From Mortierella alpina (lineage: Eukaryota > Mortierellomycota > Mortierellomycetes > Mortierellales > Mortierellaceae), in the NCBI GenBank assembly GCA_029449245.1, contig JANATF010000001.1, forward strand, positions 2,232,001 to 2,296,000: 64,000 nt of DNA. The letters are read 5' to 3'. The notes beneath the pieces are model-generated. The model was not told the origin of the DNA. It worked only from the letters and a program-made list of their open reading frames with translations, and searched no databases. Below, piece after piece: positions 1-12,360 of the stretch; position 1 is the first letter of the stretch; the number at the start of each line of letters is the position of its first letter. Both the position numbers and the translations under genes were made by a program.

Positions 1-3000
1 AATGAATGTCCCCATCGGTAGCGATGATACCGAGGGTTATGATGCTTCCAGACAAAATCAGCGCCCTGCGTAATACGCCTCTGCTCATCCACACTATACA
101 TAAGCCCTGACAGTCCATTCAGATCCGTTCGATCACTTCCTCCAATCATCTCCCCAACTCGCATGGTCAAGTCCTGAGCCTCTCCTGAACCAAGGTGTTG
201 CTCCAACTCCTCAAAATAGGAGCTCACAGATCCGTCGGTCAATGGGTAGGTATACCGGGACGCGGGATACTTAGTCTTGAAAAGGGTCACGTTTTTGAAC
301 GTCGACAGGTCCAAGTCAAGGGCCAATTGGTTCACTTCGCATCCCAGTTCATCCACCTCTGAAATAACCCACAGCGACTTTAGAGCGAGTCGGTTCAGCT
401 TGTTGGCAAGATCGGGACAATTGCTCAAGAACTCGAGCGACAGTGATTCCAAGGGGCGGTAGGCAGAGGCAGAATACTCAAATTCTTTGACCGACTTCCA
501 GAGTGGGTCAAGGCATGATCCACTGAAGCCAGACAAGAATAACGACCTTAGGGATCCATAGTTCACGTGGTGCAGGAGCGACTTTCCCTCAAGACTCTTC
601 TTGACGGCCTGTGGATCACGCTGCGTCAGCCCGAGATGGGTCAAAGAAAGCCCCTGTATGAGTTTTGCGAGCTGTTGAACGCTCTGGGGGTCATCGGCCA
701 CATGAAAGTGAAGCGAGGTAAGGTTCCGTAATAGCTGGTAGTTATTCAAAGAACATCCACAGTGCTCTGGGAAAATCGACGTGAGCTTGAGCGGCTGAAA
801 GACTGCAAGGTCCAAGACGAGAACTTCTAGTATCTTCTCGCAGCTCTTGATCAATCCCATGGTCTCGATAGCATCCACCTGGCTGTTGACCAGGACGAGC
901 TCTCTCAGGGGACATCCTGACCTCAGAAGCCGGTTCAACAGGTTGTAGATGATGCCGCCGTCTCCGCTTTGCTCCATGCCATAGAGATGAAAAATTTCCA
1001 GCCTCTTTAGCCCTCCGATGGCTTCTGCTAGCGAGTCATGAATCTCGGACTTGAAAGTGCCTCCTAGCTGGAGATCTACAAGCTGAGGACATCTCTGGAT
1101 GATGCTTTGCAAGACTTGTTGATCCTCGTAACAGTCGAAGCGGATCCTGAAATGCAATGTTTGCAGGTTCGGCACAATGTCGCCGAGGAGGGGTTCTGTG
1201 CGGGCTCCAAAGCGAGATGCGCCAAACAGTCGAAAGGATCGCAATCGTTGATTCCGATAAAGCTTCTGCAAAGACTGATACTTGTAGGAGGACAGGAGCC
1301 TGCTCCTTGGTCGCTTGAAGAAGCGGCCTTTGTCCTTCAAGTCGAGGGTCAAGAGCTGAACCGAGGTCTGGTTGAACTTTGTGACGACCGAGTCCAGCTC
1401 GGCTGCGCTAAAGCTCCAGTCCAGGGTCATGTTGAGCTCGCTGATCGACGAAAGACCTGCCATTGCTCCGACGATCCTGATTGCAATCCTGGACCCCTTC
1501 AAGGAAAGGGTGAGGTGGCGCAGGCTCTCTTGAAAAAAGCCAGAGTTGTTGGCGATGACGAGCTGCAAGAATTTTTGTCCGGCTTCATGGCGGTAGGCTT
1601 CATTAAAATGATGCTTGCACACCCACTTGACTCTACCCTCGGGGGTGACGACTCTCCAGAGATTGCCAAGGACGCGCTCTTGGTCCTTCTTGTGCAAAAA
1701 TGTTTCCAGACGACGGAGTTCGGCACTATTGAGTGGACTAACGTAGCCGGATGTGTTCCGACTGTCTCTGACTCCATCCGGCGTGTGGTTGAGGACGACC
1801 TTGCTTTGAACGTAGTTGGTGATCATGTCCACGGAGGGTCCAATTTTGATCATCTTCTCGACGCTGAGCGCTTCTAGGAGTAGTTTCTTGTCTGCGGCTG
1901 TTGTGAGATTACCTTCGAGCTTCACCAGATTACTGCCTGTTGACTGGCACTCCTTCATGAACTGGAGCATACCCAGGGCGTATTGACCAAACTTGTCATG
2001 GAACTCGCTCGGTCGCAAGAGTTCATATCCCTCATGAAGAGCCAAATGCACATGGTCTTCAGGATGATCGCTCGAGGTTTCACCCCTCGCGTCCGATCGA
2101 CGGTGAGTCCCGCCTTCGCAGATGAAATGCAATCGAAACTTGTCCTGGGGCAAATCCTTGAGCTGGTACGACTCTTTTGCCAGGCCTTTGAATTCTGGCA
2201 GGGTCACAAACAAATGCGGGCACGGATGTTCATGCAGTTCGTAGCTATGGGTGCAGATGGTCTTCGCCTGGTCCCTGAGTAATAACGAGTGTCCCCAGGT
2301 GACCCTGCTCAGTTCTTCCCGCGGACTTAGAGTTTTTTGTGGTTCCTGGGCTCGATCCTTTTCCTTGGCTTTCAAAGCTCCAACGATTTCTTCCCGCTGG
2401 GAAGGGTCCTGAACCACAACATGCGGTTCTTTGTCCCCGTCGTCTAGAATTTCTTGACGTTCCGTAAAAGGGAAATAGCTGGGCATGGCAATATGTGGTT
2501 CATCTTGACTCTGGTAGGTAGGACCCTCGACTCTCTCGGGACTTGGAACCACAACCGTGGGCTGGGTGTCTCCAGAGATTTGTCCCGTGGAGACAGCAAT
2601 TACAGGAACGCTCCTTTTACTTGATGGCTTCGACCGCAGGGTCTCTATAGTGTTTGGTGTAGCCAGATCACAGAGAGACACCTCAATGACCTTTCCAGGA
2701 GAGTGCTTAAGTCTCGTTGATGCTTGACTACAAAAGTCGCAGCGACAGGGAAATTGATGGACAGAGGGAAGGAGCAATGGAGGAGGGGAGAGGAAATAAT
2801 GAGATGTTAGTGAAACGCGAGACTGATAGATGTTCTCATTAACACACAGTAGATGCTTTTCAGAACATACGTTCCGTCGTCTTCTTGAAGGTACTCGATG
2901 GGGTCACCGTCCACCTTGTACATCGCCATGATGTCAAAGTCAAGTGCGCTCTTAATGTCCTGGACATTGCAGTAGTGCTTGCCATCGGCGGTGGAGCGGA

Positions 3001-3055
3001 CCTCGACCACGACTTCGGTGCCCGTGGAAGTGAGTCGGAACTTTTGAGTGTGCAT
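1..3055 (-). CDS. Large leucine-rich-repeat type protein, 5' part only (runs off left edge)
   Basis: Two exons on the minus strand: 3055-2871 and 2727-1, joined across a GTATGT...TTTTGTAG intron (2870-2728). The reading frame stays open to base 1, so about 970 residues are visible and the C-terminus lies outside. The first ~61 residues form a compact segment starting MHTQKFRLTSTG. A charged linker follows, then a block with KHEGYELLRPSEF-like and WVCKHHF motifs (seen here as LHEGYELLRPSEF and VKWVCKHHFNEAYR), then about 500 residues with spaced leucines such as LQTLHF, LVDLQLGG, LREL and LTHLGL that look like degenerate RNI-type leucine-rich repeats. I recall this helical block plus LRR layout from a family expanded in Mortierellaceae whose function is unknown. 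Start chosen at the only ATG that leads through the spliced frame. The product is probably an intracellular protein-binding scaffold; that is inference. The divergent neighbour starts at 4014. Confidence 0.75.
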
Positions 3056-4013
3056 TGACGCGAGAGCCTTGAGAACGGTTTTGTGTGGGGATAGCGAAGT
3101 AGGGCGCTGGGGTTTCCCGAGTGCACTGAGTGCTGAAGTTGAAGATGTTGGTGGTGAGGTAAAGAGCTGAGAACGGGAGTATCCTTTGGCTTTTATACAT
3201 CCGGCAGAAAGGAGGCTACGGCGATGGCGAGACTGATCGATGGTTCCTCTGGATGTGGTGGAAACATATCTGTGTTACCATGTCTGCCAAAAAAAAAAAA
3301 ATCCATCGTTACTCAGGATACCAAAAGTGTAGGAGCGCATGGGCCTGCTGCGAAGAGAACATATGCCATTCGTTTGTTTATGTTCATGTTGTGCAAGGTT
3401 ACGTAGTTGTGCAGATTGTTTTTGGGCTGGCATTCAAATATGCTCATACTTGGCTGCATTGTCAGCTTCGGTGCCTTGAAAGTCTGCAGACGAAGAGGTA
3501 AGGGGGATTGGTCGTCTCGGCCTGCAACATGCCCACGATCCGAATGAGAATCTATTTACGCAGACGAAGCTACAAAACCACTGGCTCGGGAACACAACCC
3601 CATTCGATGACGCCGCTTGTGTGTACCAACCTTGTGGGACACCCCTTCCGTACACCCCTAATAGCTCCTGAACCATTGGACAAGAGCCAAAGAGGGTAGG
3701 ATTTCACGAGCCGAGAGTGCTGTCAAGGTTGCACGATGACATTATGACACAACAGCGAAACACGTCGTTCATTCGTGCGAATCGTGCCTAGCGCGCCTAG
3801 GAACACCTGACTTTGGTCGTGAGATCTCCGCTGGATTTGCCTCCCTTTTTCAAATCCTGTCACAGTCGGCTAGAAATGGAATCCCTGATGGGCAATTCCT
3901 TCGTAGACTTTGCCCCCTTTTCCGAATGTCACTTTTTAATGCGCATTTTTTTCCCCATTTCAGACCCATCCTTCGCCCTTTCATCTTTGCTGTATCAAGA
4001 ATCATCAATCGTC
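3056..4013. other. Divergent intergenic region
   Basis: About 960 bases between the LRR gene (minus) and the DOMON gene (plus), presumably holding both promoters. It contains an A13 run near 3290 and T/C-rich stretches before 4014. Short open frames here have no recognisable content. No RNA gene is seen. Confidence 0.6.
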
Positions 4014-6251
4014 ATGGCGAGAATCAACAGAGCAGCACACGCTGGCACGAGCAACAACAAGTTGTCTGCAAAAAAATTCTTCTTTCTCGGCATTGTCGCA
4101 GCACTCTGTACCGTCACGCAAGCTACAACTCCTCTACCAGAATCAAGCGGTAGAAACCACAAACGAACATTTCTCTTCTGATGGACAAGGTGTCGCACAT
4201 TATTTTTATATGAAGTTCTCACTGTGCTGACATTCACTCTTAATTATGACATTCTAGAGATAGAGTCCGAGATACACCCCGCGAGTCATACATCCATTAC
4301 AAAGACGGGACTGGGCATCGAAAGCACCACCATAAAAGGCACGGATTTTGACGTCGCACCCGCAGCGCCTTTGGAGAATATGCGTCCACTAGTGGCGATT
4401 CCAGTCATCAATGGCGTGGCGCACACTATACACTTTGATATTCAATCAGATCAGAAAGCTGTGGATGGCAAGGTGTGGTATGAGCTGGATCACCCCATGC
4501 CACCGCCAGGAAGCAGCGAATCTGGTGACATTGCAACACATTCCGAACAAGATGTCAAGGACAAAACGTCGACTGCCCAGGAAAAAGAGGCTACAGCTCT
4601 GCTGAACGAGTACACGGCCGATGCTAACGCACAAATTGTATCTCACAAGGCAAAGTGGTACCCAATGTATCCAGAATCGGCCGAGAGCACTATTCCTAAA
4701 GCTACAACATTGGAGTCCGTACAGGACAGTCCAAATGCCCTTGACAGCATCAGTAGCACAGCAGCGGACGGGTATGAAGGAGAGAAGAGAGTAGCGATGA
4801 CGAACAAGTGGAATAAGAACCATGATCATCGCGACTTGGAGCAGGACGTTCTCGATCTGCGGTCATTCTCGAAACCGAGTACCGAAGATAGTCAGCATGA
4901 GGAAGGAAAAGAATCAACAAGCAAGCAAGGAGATCAGACGCAGAGTCACGTTTCGGCGCATCATCACCATCACAACAACATGCCTCAGCACGATGCTCCA
5001 CTAGCACCGCCATCGGATGAGCAGCGGCAAACGGGGTTTGTAATCGAACAAGGCTATCGGATCGCCAACGAGCCATCACTCGAGGATGTTATTGTGATTG
5101 ACAAGAACCCCGACATTCTAGAGGCAGCAGAACAACAAGAAGCAAGCCATTCCGCCCCAAGCAATTCTCTCCTCTCCATTCCCGCACACCAAAGGACCCT
5201 AGCCGAGATCTCTGAATCGCAACAGGAAGAGAACGTTTCGATCCTCAAAGACTCGGGCACGGACAAGACCAATATCGACAGTACCCCTGCTCCCATCACC
5301 ATCCCCGAATCGCTCCGCACGCGAGGGCTCGTCCCATCCGTCCTTGGAGCTCACCACTGCACACCTCAATTCTGTGTCAATGTCTCGGTAACCGACGACG
5401 GCCAATTCGCCACATTTCATATCGAGCGGGACATGGCCCACACTGGCTGGATCGCCCTCGGGATCGGGTATGCCATGACTATGGCCGACCTCATCGTCCT
5501 CTGGCCCACCCACACTCCCAACCGAGGCGCCGTCCTCTCCCGCAGAACCAGCCACGCCTACATTGAACCCCACCTGGTTGGACACGGCTCAATACCGAGT
5601 GACCGACCGTCCGAAGCCAGTCTCTACCCACTCGATGAATACATTCTCCACAACCGCTACCCTCTCTCCGTTGACATCCACGGTCACCCTCTCATTTCCT
5701 CCCCCTCCACCCATCACAAAAAGACGCCCGCGACCCTGTTCCCACAAGACCCCGACGGGTCTAAAAAGTTTATTGTCCAATTCACACGACCCGTCAAGAC
5801 CGTGAACCGAGCTTACAAGCTAACCCCCGGCCTAGAACAAGACTTCTGCTGGGCGTATTCTCCAAAACCCGTCTCGCCAGACTCGATTCAAGACCCCGAG
5901 GCTCATATCACGCAACATCAGAGTGTAGGCTCGTTCGCGATGGATGTGGCCACCAACCAGCCTGGGCTCAAGGACGTGATCCAGAGACTGAAGGTCGAGG
6001 ACGAACAGGAGGCTGCAGCAGAGAAAGAGCGCAGGAAGAAGGAGCTTGAGGAGAGTAATCGAAGGTTGGCCAATGAGCAGCAGAAACAGGGGATCGGTGC
6101 TGGAGCAGGAGACAAGCAAGAGGAAGGAGAGTCTAAAGCTCAATTGTCCGAGGCCAAGGTGGCATGGATTACGTCAGGCTGGAGGTCGTCATTGACGCTG
6201 CAGGCGTGTTCATGCCTCGTCGCTGTCGCGTTCATGTTCTTTTTTCGTTAG
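4014..6251 (+). CDS. DOMON-domain membrane-associated protein
   Basis: Two exons, 4014-4149 and 4258-6251, joined by a GTAGAA...TTCTAG intron in matching phase; 709 residues. The ATG at 4014 has a good context (gtcATGG) and opens directly into a basic then hydrophobic stretch (about residues 20-40, KKFFFLGIVAALC), a signal peptide or signal anchor. Residues about 60-400 are low-complexity and acidic, with a run of five histidines. Residues about 405-595 form a DOMON domain: paired cysteines near HHCTPQFC, then HTGWIALGIG, a conserved Met in AMTMAD, and LIVLWP. DOMON domains bind heme or sugar in secreted and cell-surface redox proteins. The last ~28 residues are hydrophobic (LVAVAFMFFF) and could be a tail anchor or GPI signal. 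No b561 or dehydrogenase partner domain is present, so the ligand and partner are unknown. An AATAAA lies at 6338-6343, about 87 bases past the stop. Confidence 0.85.
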
Positions 6252-6839
6252 AAACCGTGTCAGGTCTCAAAGACACCCCATCGCCGCTGTCGAACTGAGG
6301 CCACTGGAGCGATGAAAAAGCTGTCGCGCGATGTCCCAATAAAGAACAGTTTATCATAATGGTCAATTTTGACAAACTTGCCGAAGCAACTCCACGCTGA
6401 ACTAGTTCAAGGTTGAGTCAGGGCAGCAAACCTCGATATGAAACAAACATAAGCACTTTTTTCCCGATCCGTTGGCGGAAGTTCTGCTATTCTCAGCTCC
6501 TATTCGACCTCACGGCGTTGACTAGTAGAAAGAGATGAACATTTGGCATTCACTCCTGTAGTTTCTGTACTATCACAGGCTCCCATCTAGCACCCCTTGT
6601 AAATATCGCCTTGAGGTAGAATACTCTTTGTTCCCAGTGCAGTAAGAACTGAGGTAAATACTATCAATCTACTAACGTTGTACAGAAGAAGTCTTGGGTC
6701 GGTTTCTGGGTTGAATAGGAGCTGAGAAAGGCAGGACTTCCGCCAACGAAACGGAAAAAGTACTCACAGTAGCAAGCGCAAAGTGAACCTCTTTTTTATT
6801 TTCGTGTTTTTTTTCCTCAGCTTGTAATGATCGAGGATC
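6252..6839. other. Convergent 3' intergenic region
   Basis: Region between the converging DOMON gene and NTE1. It holds the polyadenylation hexamer AATAAA at 6338-6343 (plus) and, for NTE1, TTTATT at 6795-6800 (AATAAA on the minus strand). Nothing else is supported. Confidence 0.5.
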
Positions 6840-9800
6840 TCAAATCGAGTTGCGTCGGATGCGCTTGCCGCGGTGGCTCTTTGCGCTTTCGCCTTCCGGA
6901 AACAGATGATCCAGCTTGCCCTCCTTCCTCCACTTTTCCAGCATCTCCTTGCCATACTCATACCCGACCTCGCAAATCTCCAAAAACCGGCCAAACTCCA
7001 ACGTTCCAAACTCCTGGACTGGGGGCTTGAAATAAAACATACCAGGAGTGGCCTTGGCGGCTTCGAGCTGCTTCACGCTCGAGACATATGCCAACCTAGA
7101 CTGCAAATCCGCAAGGTTAGGAATGTGTCGGTACACGTTCGAAAAGGGGTTCCATCGGTTGAGCAGAACCAGCCATCCTGACAAACTGTCGCCATAATTG
7201 TGTAGCGTCGTATCATCATCGCTGCCCACATCCACCGCAAAGATGGTGTTGGCTCCCAACGACTTCATGAACTCGACCGGCAAATTGTCCATATAGCCTC
7301 CGTCGACAAGCATGTGGCCATTATCACATAACGGCGGCAGAAAACCCGAAAGCGACATTGACGCACGGATGTACCGCCATGCGTATCCAGCCTGGTGAAT
7401 CTCCATTCTTGAAAATGTGATGTTTGTGGTGTTGCAGTAGTACGACAGCCAAAAGTCTTGAATCTGAGTGTCGCTGAAGCACTTCCAAATACCGCGGTTG
7501 AATGCATGTCCTGTCGTCCAAGAGGTCACTGGGTAGGTAAAATCAGCCACCATTCGCCACTTGGCCGCCATCCGTCCTGCAAACATCTTGGCACGTCCAA
7601 AGATGGCCACGTTGTCAGATTCTCGAGCGTACAGTCCTCCGATGAAGGCTCCTATGCTCGTGCCTCCGACGATATCTACAGGAATGCCTGCCTCTTCGAG
7701 AGCACGGATCACTCCAATGTGGGAGATTCCACGCGCACCTCCTCCACCCAGAACCAGGCCAACGGTCCTACCCGTTAATCGTCGCGCCAATCTTGCGAAA
7801 TCGCTCCTGTTTCCATTGAAAGCCGGACTCTTTTGAGAGCTGTTGTGCCGGATGTTGGTATAGAATTTTTCCAGATGATCCTTCAGGTTCATGATGGTCT
7901 TTTTCCGCGCCTGATCACCAAGCATCGTCGGCCCTTTGTAAGGCATCTGGACATGATGGTGCGCATGGACCCAGATTCTTGACTTTAACCACGCTGCTGT
8001 CGAGCCCGGCTCACAATGTCGGTTCGCATGCAAAAGCACCAGCTCCTTGCGAGCAGTCGACTTCATGCCGATCAGCAGTCGCTCATAGTCTCCTACCGCC
8101 GGATCCTCGTCCCCGTGACCTACCAGCAAGATGCAATCAGCCTGTCGAATACAGGTCTGAGTCCAAGGTGAGGTCAACCCTCCGTCGGCCAGGTACAGCA
8201 CAATCTGGGACATCTCTTCCTGCTCGTTCAGCCAATTGTCGAGCTTCAGTTTTCCGATTTTTGTAAAGGCATGCTTGCCCAGGAGATTCATGACCGTGCT
8301 ATGGTTTAAAAGCGTGGCCGTTGAACCGATCCCGACCAACGCCGCCTTCAAGCGATCCGCAAACTCTGCCACTGGAACGGTCGATGACACGGGCATGATC
8401 CCGATCGTTCTTAGATTTGAGTTGTTGATTGCCGAATCCGGAGTGACTCCTACGGCCTTTGGATTTGGTCCGCCGTTGTTCATGGCATCACTAGCGCGCT
8501 GTGCAATCAATCTCGAGATGCGGATCGTGATCTCAGGATGGCGCAACGCCAACGTGTTGAAGAGCGACTTTGGCATCCTGGCTACCTCTGTGTCACGAAT
8601 GGCGTGAAGTGTTGACGGGAAGGGCGTGCCCATGAGTACCTCCAGTTCTCCTACAGACTCGCCTTGACTGAACTCGCCCAAGATCTCAATTTTCCCGGGT
8701 TCCTTCTCGATGATAGTACGAAGTCGTCCATTCAACACAATATAGATCGAGTCACTGTCCTCTCCTTGGCGATGAAGGACCTGACTGGCGTTGACTTGCA
8801 TCCACTCCATGGCATAATCAAGGTGCAGCACTAATTATTATGACCATGAATATAACAAAAAAAAAGTGTGAGTAGAGTGGTCCTGAGCTCAGCACCATGA
8901 ACCAAACTACACAAAAAAAAGATACATACCAATAGGAGACACTAGTGTGATAAGACGCTTTGCGAGAGTCAAGAGAACAGTAGGGTTACGCTCCATGACC
9001 CGGTCCAGCGCAGCCTTGGAGAGATATCCGACATATGCATTCGTGTGAGCGCTAATTGTCACAAACGAAGGGTATCCCGACAGTGCTGAGAGGTATCCAG
9101 CGAGTCCACCTGCGTGGATTGAAAACAAAGGGTTGGTCGCTCTTACGGAGCTGCTTTGGTTCTTGGAGTTGGATTTGGATTTGATGGCGACCGGGCTGGT
9201 GAAGGTGCCCTTCAAGTCAAGAGACGAGATATGACGACCAAAGACATTCTTGGGGGGATCACTGGGAGCGGCGGTTGTGCTTGTCTTCTTGTGAGCGATC
9301 GATACGTCCAAGACACCATCAATGACGAAGAACAGTCCGGCGTTGCGCTCTCCTTCCTTGACCAGTACTGCGCCTGCTGGGAAGTACATGATTTCCACAT
9401 CGTTTTCCATTTCGCTCATTACTGAGGGGACAGTCGATGACGAGTTGGAGGCGTTGAGGTCATCCATCCCGACACTGGCAGTCTCTGAATTGGCTGTCGA
9501 TGATCCAGTCTTTTTCATAGGAAATCCGCCAGTGCCTCCATACCCTGCGCCGTTCAAGCTAGCCTGAAACATGGCCGAGAAGTAGTCTGAGCTCCCTGTG
9601 GGCTTTAGGTCGGAGCGCAGCAGATTGGGCTTTGTCTGTGGGTTTTGAACAAGTCCGATGCTTCGCGAGAGACATTCCATGACCTGGTCGCGAAGATAGC
9701 TGTCCTCCTCCTCGCTCCCGTCCCCGAGAAGAGCACTGAATCCAGATCCATGACGCACGTGGTCGTCGCTCTCTATCATGGGCGAGAGTGGGTCTGGGCT

Positions 9801-11634
9801 GTTACTTGCTGACCGTCCCTCATCTGGACCCTTGCCTCTCTAAAAAAACCAGAAAAAAGGAGATTATCAGTCAGTCACGATGCGCTTTAAACAGTTTCTA
9901 TCATCGCATATATGAACCGATCCCTGAGACCCACTTTACCAAGTGGTTAGCTCGCTTTTGCGAGTTTCTGATTCGGATAGCTATAGGGTGGTCATCGTCA
10001 TCGCTCTCTTCGCGCACGGTGCTGAACTTGGATTTGAGATACTCCATCGTCTTTGGGCGGAAAAAGTCTGGCGGCAGCCCATAGCTTCCAATCTCGTTGA
10101 TGCTTCGTTCCATGCGCAAAAGCTCCTTGGTCAGGCCGAGGTACTTGTGTCCTGTCAGAAGCGTCACACGTTGGAAGCGGATCAAAATCACCTGCACAAT
10201 GTGGGCGACGGCTTGAGGAAACTTTAGCGTCAGACGGTGAAAGGCCTCTGCCGGGATGACAGCTAGAGTCGTGTCCACCATTGCTTTTGCGATAATGACC
10301 CGCCTCTTGATCTTGGGAGGCTGGTAGGTGGAGGATGTGCGCGAGTGAGTTGGAAGAGTTTGGTCTTCAAGGTTCTCGCTGTTCTCAATGTTCTCGTGGT
10401 TCTCGAAGCCGTGAATGTCAGACTGACGCGGGGTCGCGTCCATGCCTCTGGCAGCTTCTGCAGCAGCCGCGCTTTCGTCCTCAAAGAGCGCCATGTGATC
10501 CGGATTCGAGAGCGGGCTCGTCGGAGTGTGGATGTTGGTTTTGGTTCGAAGTCCGTGAGCGAGAGCAGAAGGGTGCTTCTTCTTTCCAGAGCCGAACGAG
10601 TGAGGCGAGAGCGTCGAGGGACTGCCTTCGTGTCTCCTGCGCTGGTCCACATCGGCCGAGGCTAAGCTGTTGCTGGTGTTCAAGGAGTCGTCGCTGGTCC
10701 TGCCTTTGGAATTGGATCGTTTAAACTCTTTCAAGGGCTCATCCTCGTGGCGCAATTTAACATTTTCCGTGAACAGCGACAAGATGGTAAACAAACTGCT
10801 GAGCGTCCCGCCGTTCTTGACCTCATTGAGAAGCTGATAGTTGTGGTCGGGATCGTCCCAGGATGCGGCGTCTGGGTTGTCCTCGTCGTGGCCGTCATCC
10901 TCGTCCCTGGAGACCTGCTCAAAGACCTGGACACATCCGTCCACGACGATGTAGAACGACTTTTCGAGATCTGGATTCTGCAGGATGGTGTCTCCGGCGG
11001 GCAGCCGACGGGTTTGGAGGTGCCTGGCGAGTTCGTGGAAGACGGGCTGCTCCAGGTAGCCAAAGATCTTGATGCTGGAGAGAAAGGCGCTCAGGAACTC
11101 GTCAGGGTAGCTGAGGCCCTCCTTTTCTTCCTGCGGGCTCTTGAATGGGTTGTCTGGGTGCAGATCAAATGAGGAGCCGTGCTTGTTGGCGCCGGTCTTG
11201 GGCAGGCGCGAGTAGCGGGTGAGGACGCGGTATCTGATGACGGCCCAGGCGACCAGGCAGAGCAAGGCGGAGGCGATCAAGAGGGTGGTGAAGGTCAGGT
11301 GCAGGGTGAATGACCAGGAGAGCAGGCGGTAGAGAGCAGTAGGCAGGGTCATAGTGGTGAAGGTCAGGACCGAGAACGAGAACGAGACTAGCGACCGCAG
11401 CAGTGGCAGGGTGCCGTAAGGCGTTGTAGGTTCCGCGTTGCTGTAGGCGTAGTCGTCGTTGCTGTGGTAGTGGTGTTTCTGGTTATCGTGATGGCCATGA
11501 TCTGCTGTTGCTGCTGCTGCTGCTGCAGTGGTGACAGCAGTGGCCAGGAAGGACTGGGCCGCAGAGACGAGCAGGGTTGCGGGCGAGGCACCGTCTGCGG
11601 GTTGCAGAGGGCTGTTGAGTGGACTGGGGTCCAT
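6840..11634 (-). CDS. NTE1: Lysophospholipase NTE1 (neuropathy target esterase family)
   Basis: Three exons: 11634-9940, 9839-8930 and 8830-6840, with donors GTAAAG and GTATGT and acceptors TTTTAG and AATTAG; total 1531 residues, the usual fungal NTE1 length. In order: Ala/His-rich N-terminus; two hydrophobic segments at about residues 81-101 and 111-133 (ER membrane anchor); cyclic-nucleotide-binding-like domains, one in exon 1, one in exon 2 (KEGERNAGLFFVIDG) and one at the start of exon 3 (LHRQGEDSDSIYIVLNG); and a patatin phospholipase domain from about residue 1225, with oxyanion loop GLVLGGGGARG, nucleophile GTSIG and catalytic Asp in VDGGYMDNLP. The family hydrolyses lysophosphatidylcholine and phosphatidylcholine at the ER in phosphatidylcholine turnover. 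ATG 11634 was chosen because the frame stays open upstream, through a minisatellite, without another ATG. All catalytic residues are intact. Confidence 0.95.
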
Positions 11635-11681
11635 GACAAGGGCAGTGGGAGTGTGCAAATGTATGTGTTGTAGAGTGAATG

Positions 11682-11786
11682 GTGTACGAATGTGTAGTGT
11701 CCGAGTGTGCAATGTACGAGTGTGCAGTGTACGAGTGTGCAGTGTGCGAGTGTGCAGTGTGCGAATGTGCAGTGTGCGAATGTGTA
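11682..11786. repeat. 15-bp tandem repeat, 7 copies, in NTE1 5' leader
   Basis: Seven adjoining 15-base units of the form GTGTRCGARTGTGYA on the plus strand, differing at one to three positions. They lie 48-152 bases upstream of the NTE1 start codon. A unit length divisible by three leaves the upstream NTE1 frame open (HTRTL-type repeats), but no ATG precedes it, so this is read as 5' UTR or promoter. Confidence 0.9.
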
Positions 11787-11960
11787 GGCGAGGAGGAATG
11801 CAGCCCGAGAGAGTGTCCAGGGCCGGCGTGCAGAGCTTGCTTAACGAAAGGAGAGCTGGATTAAGAAGAGCGAGAATGAGGAGCGAAGAGACCAAGGACG
11901 AGCTCGATCAATGAGAGGCTTTGAATGAAGGAGAGCCGAATCAGCACACGAGAACGAGGC

Positions 11961-12010
11961 CAGTGAGTGCCAGTGAGTGCCAGTGAGTGCCAGTGAGTGC
12001 CAGTGAGTGC
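11961..12010. repeat. 10-bp tandem repeat, 5 perfect copies
   Basis: CAGTGAGTGC occurs five times head to tail without change, between NTE1 and ILS1, in the NTE1 upstream region. A CA-rich simple repeat follows at about 12137-12161. It looks like a young slippage array. Confidence 0.95.
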
Positions 12011-12360
12011 ATGAAGGATAAAGGATCGCTCATGGCAGAGCTGAAAATAGCCACCAGCAGTCAGAGCGGGCACAGGACGGAGGTGCAGTCCGCGAGATAC
12101 ACTTTGCAGGTGGTGATGCAACCATGACGCGGTGTGCACACACACATACACACACACACACCTCATACTCCAGGAACAGCCTTCAGCACTCTCGCACCCT
12201 CCCCTTCTGTCCACTCCTTCCGCCGTGTCTTTGCTCGCCTCTCGTTCCCGTCACCGCCATCCACTTCGACCACAGCCAGCCACCTGGATTAGTCCTGTCC
12301 ACTTCAAGTGATTTATACTGCCTGTAAAAAGATACTACTCTACCACCCACCCAAAAAAAT

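Noticed and set aside
1107-1877. 256-residue plus-strand frame
   Set aside because: Overlaps the LRR-type coding exon on the minus strand, which has family motifs and a proper spliced start.
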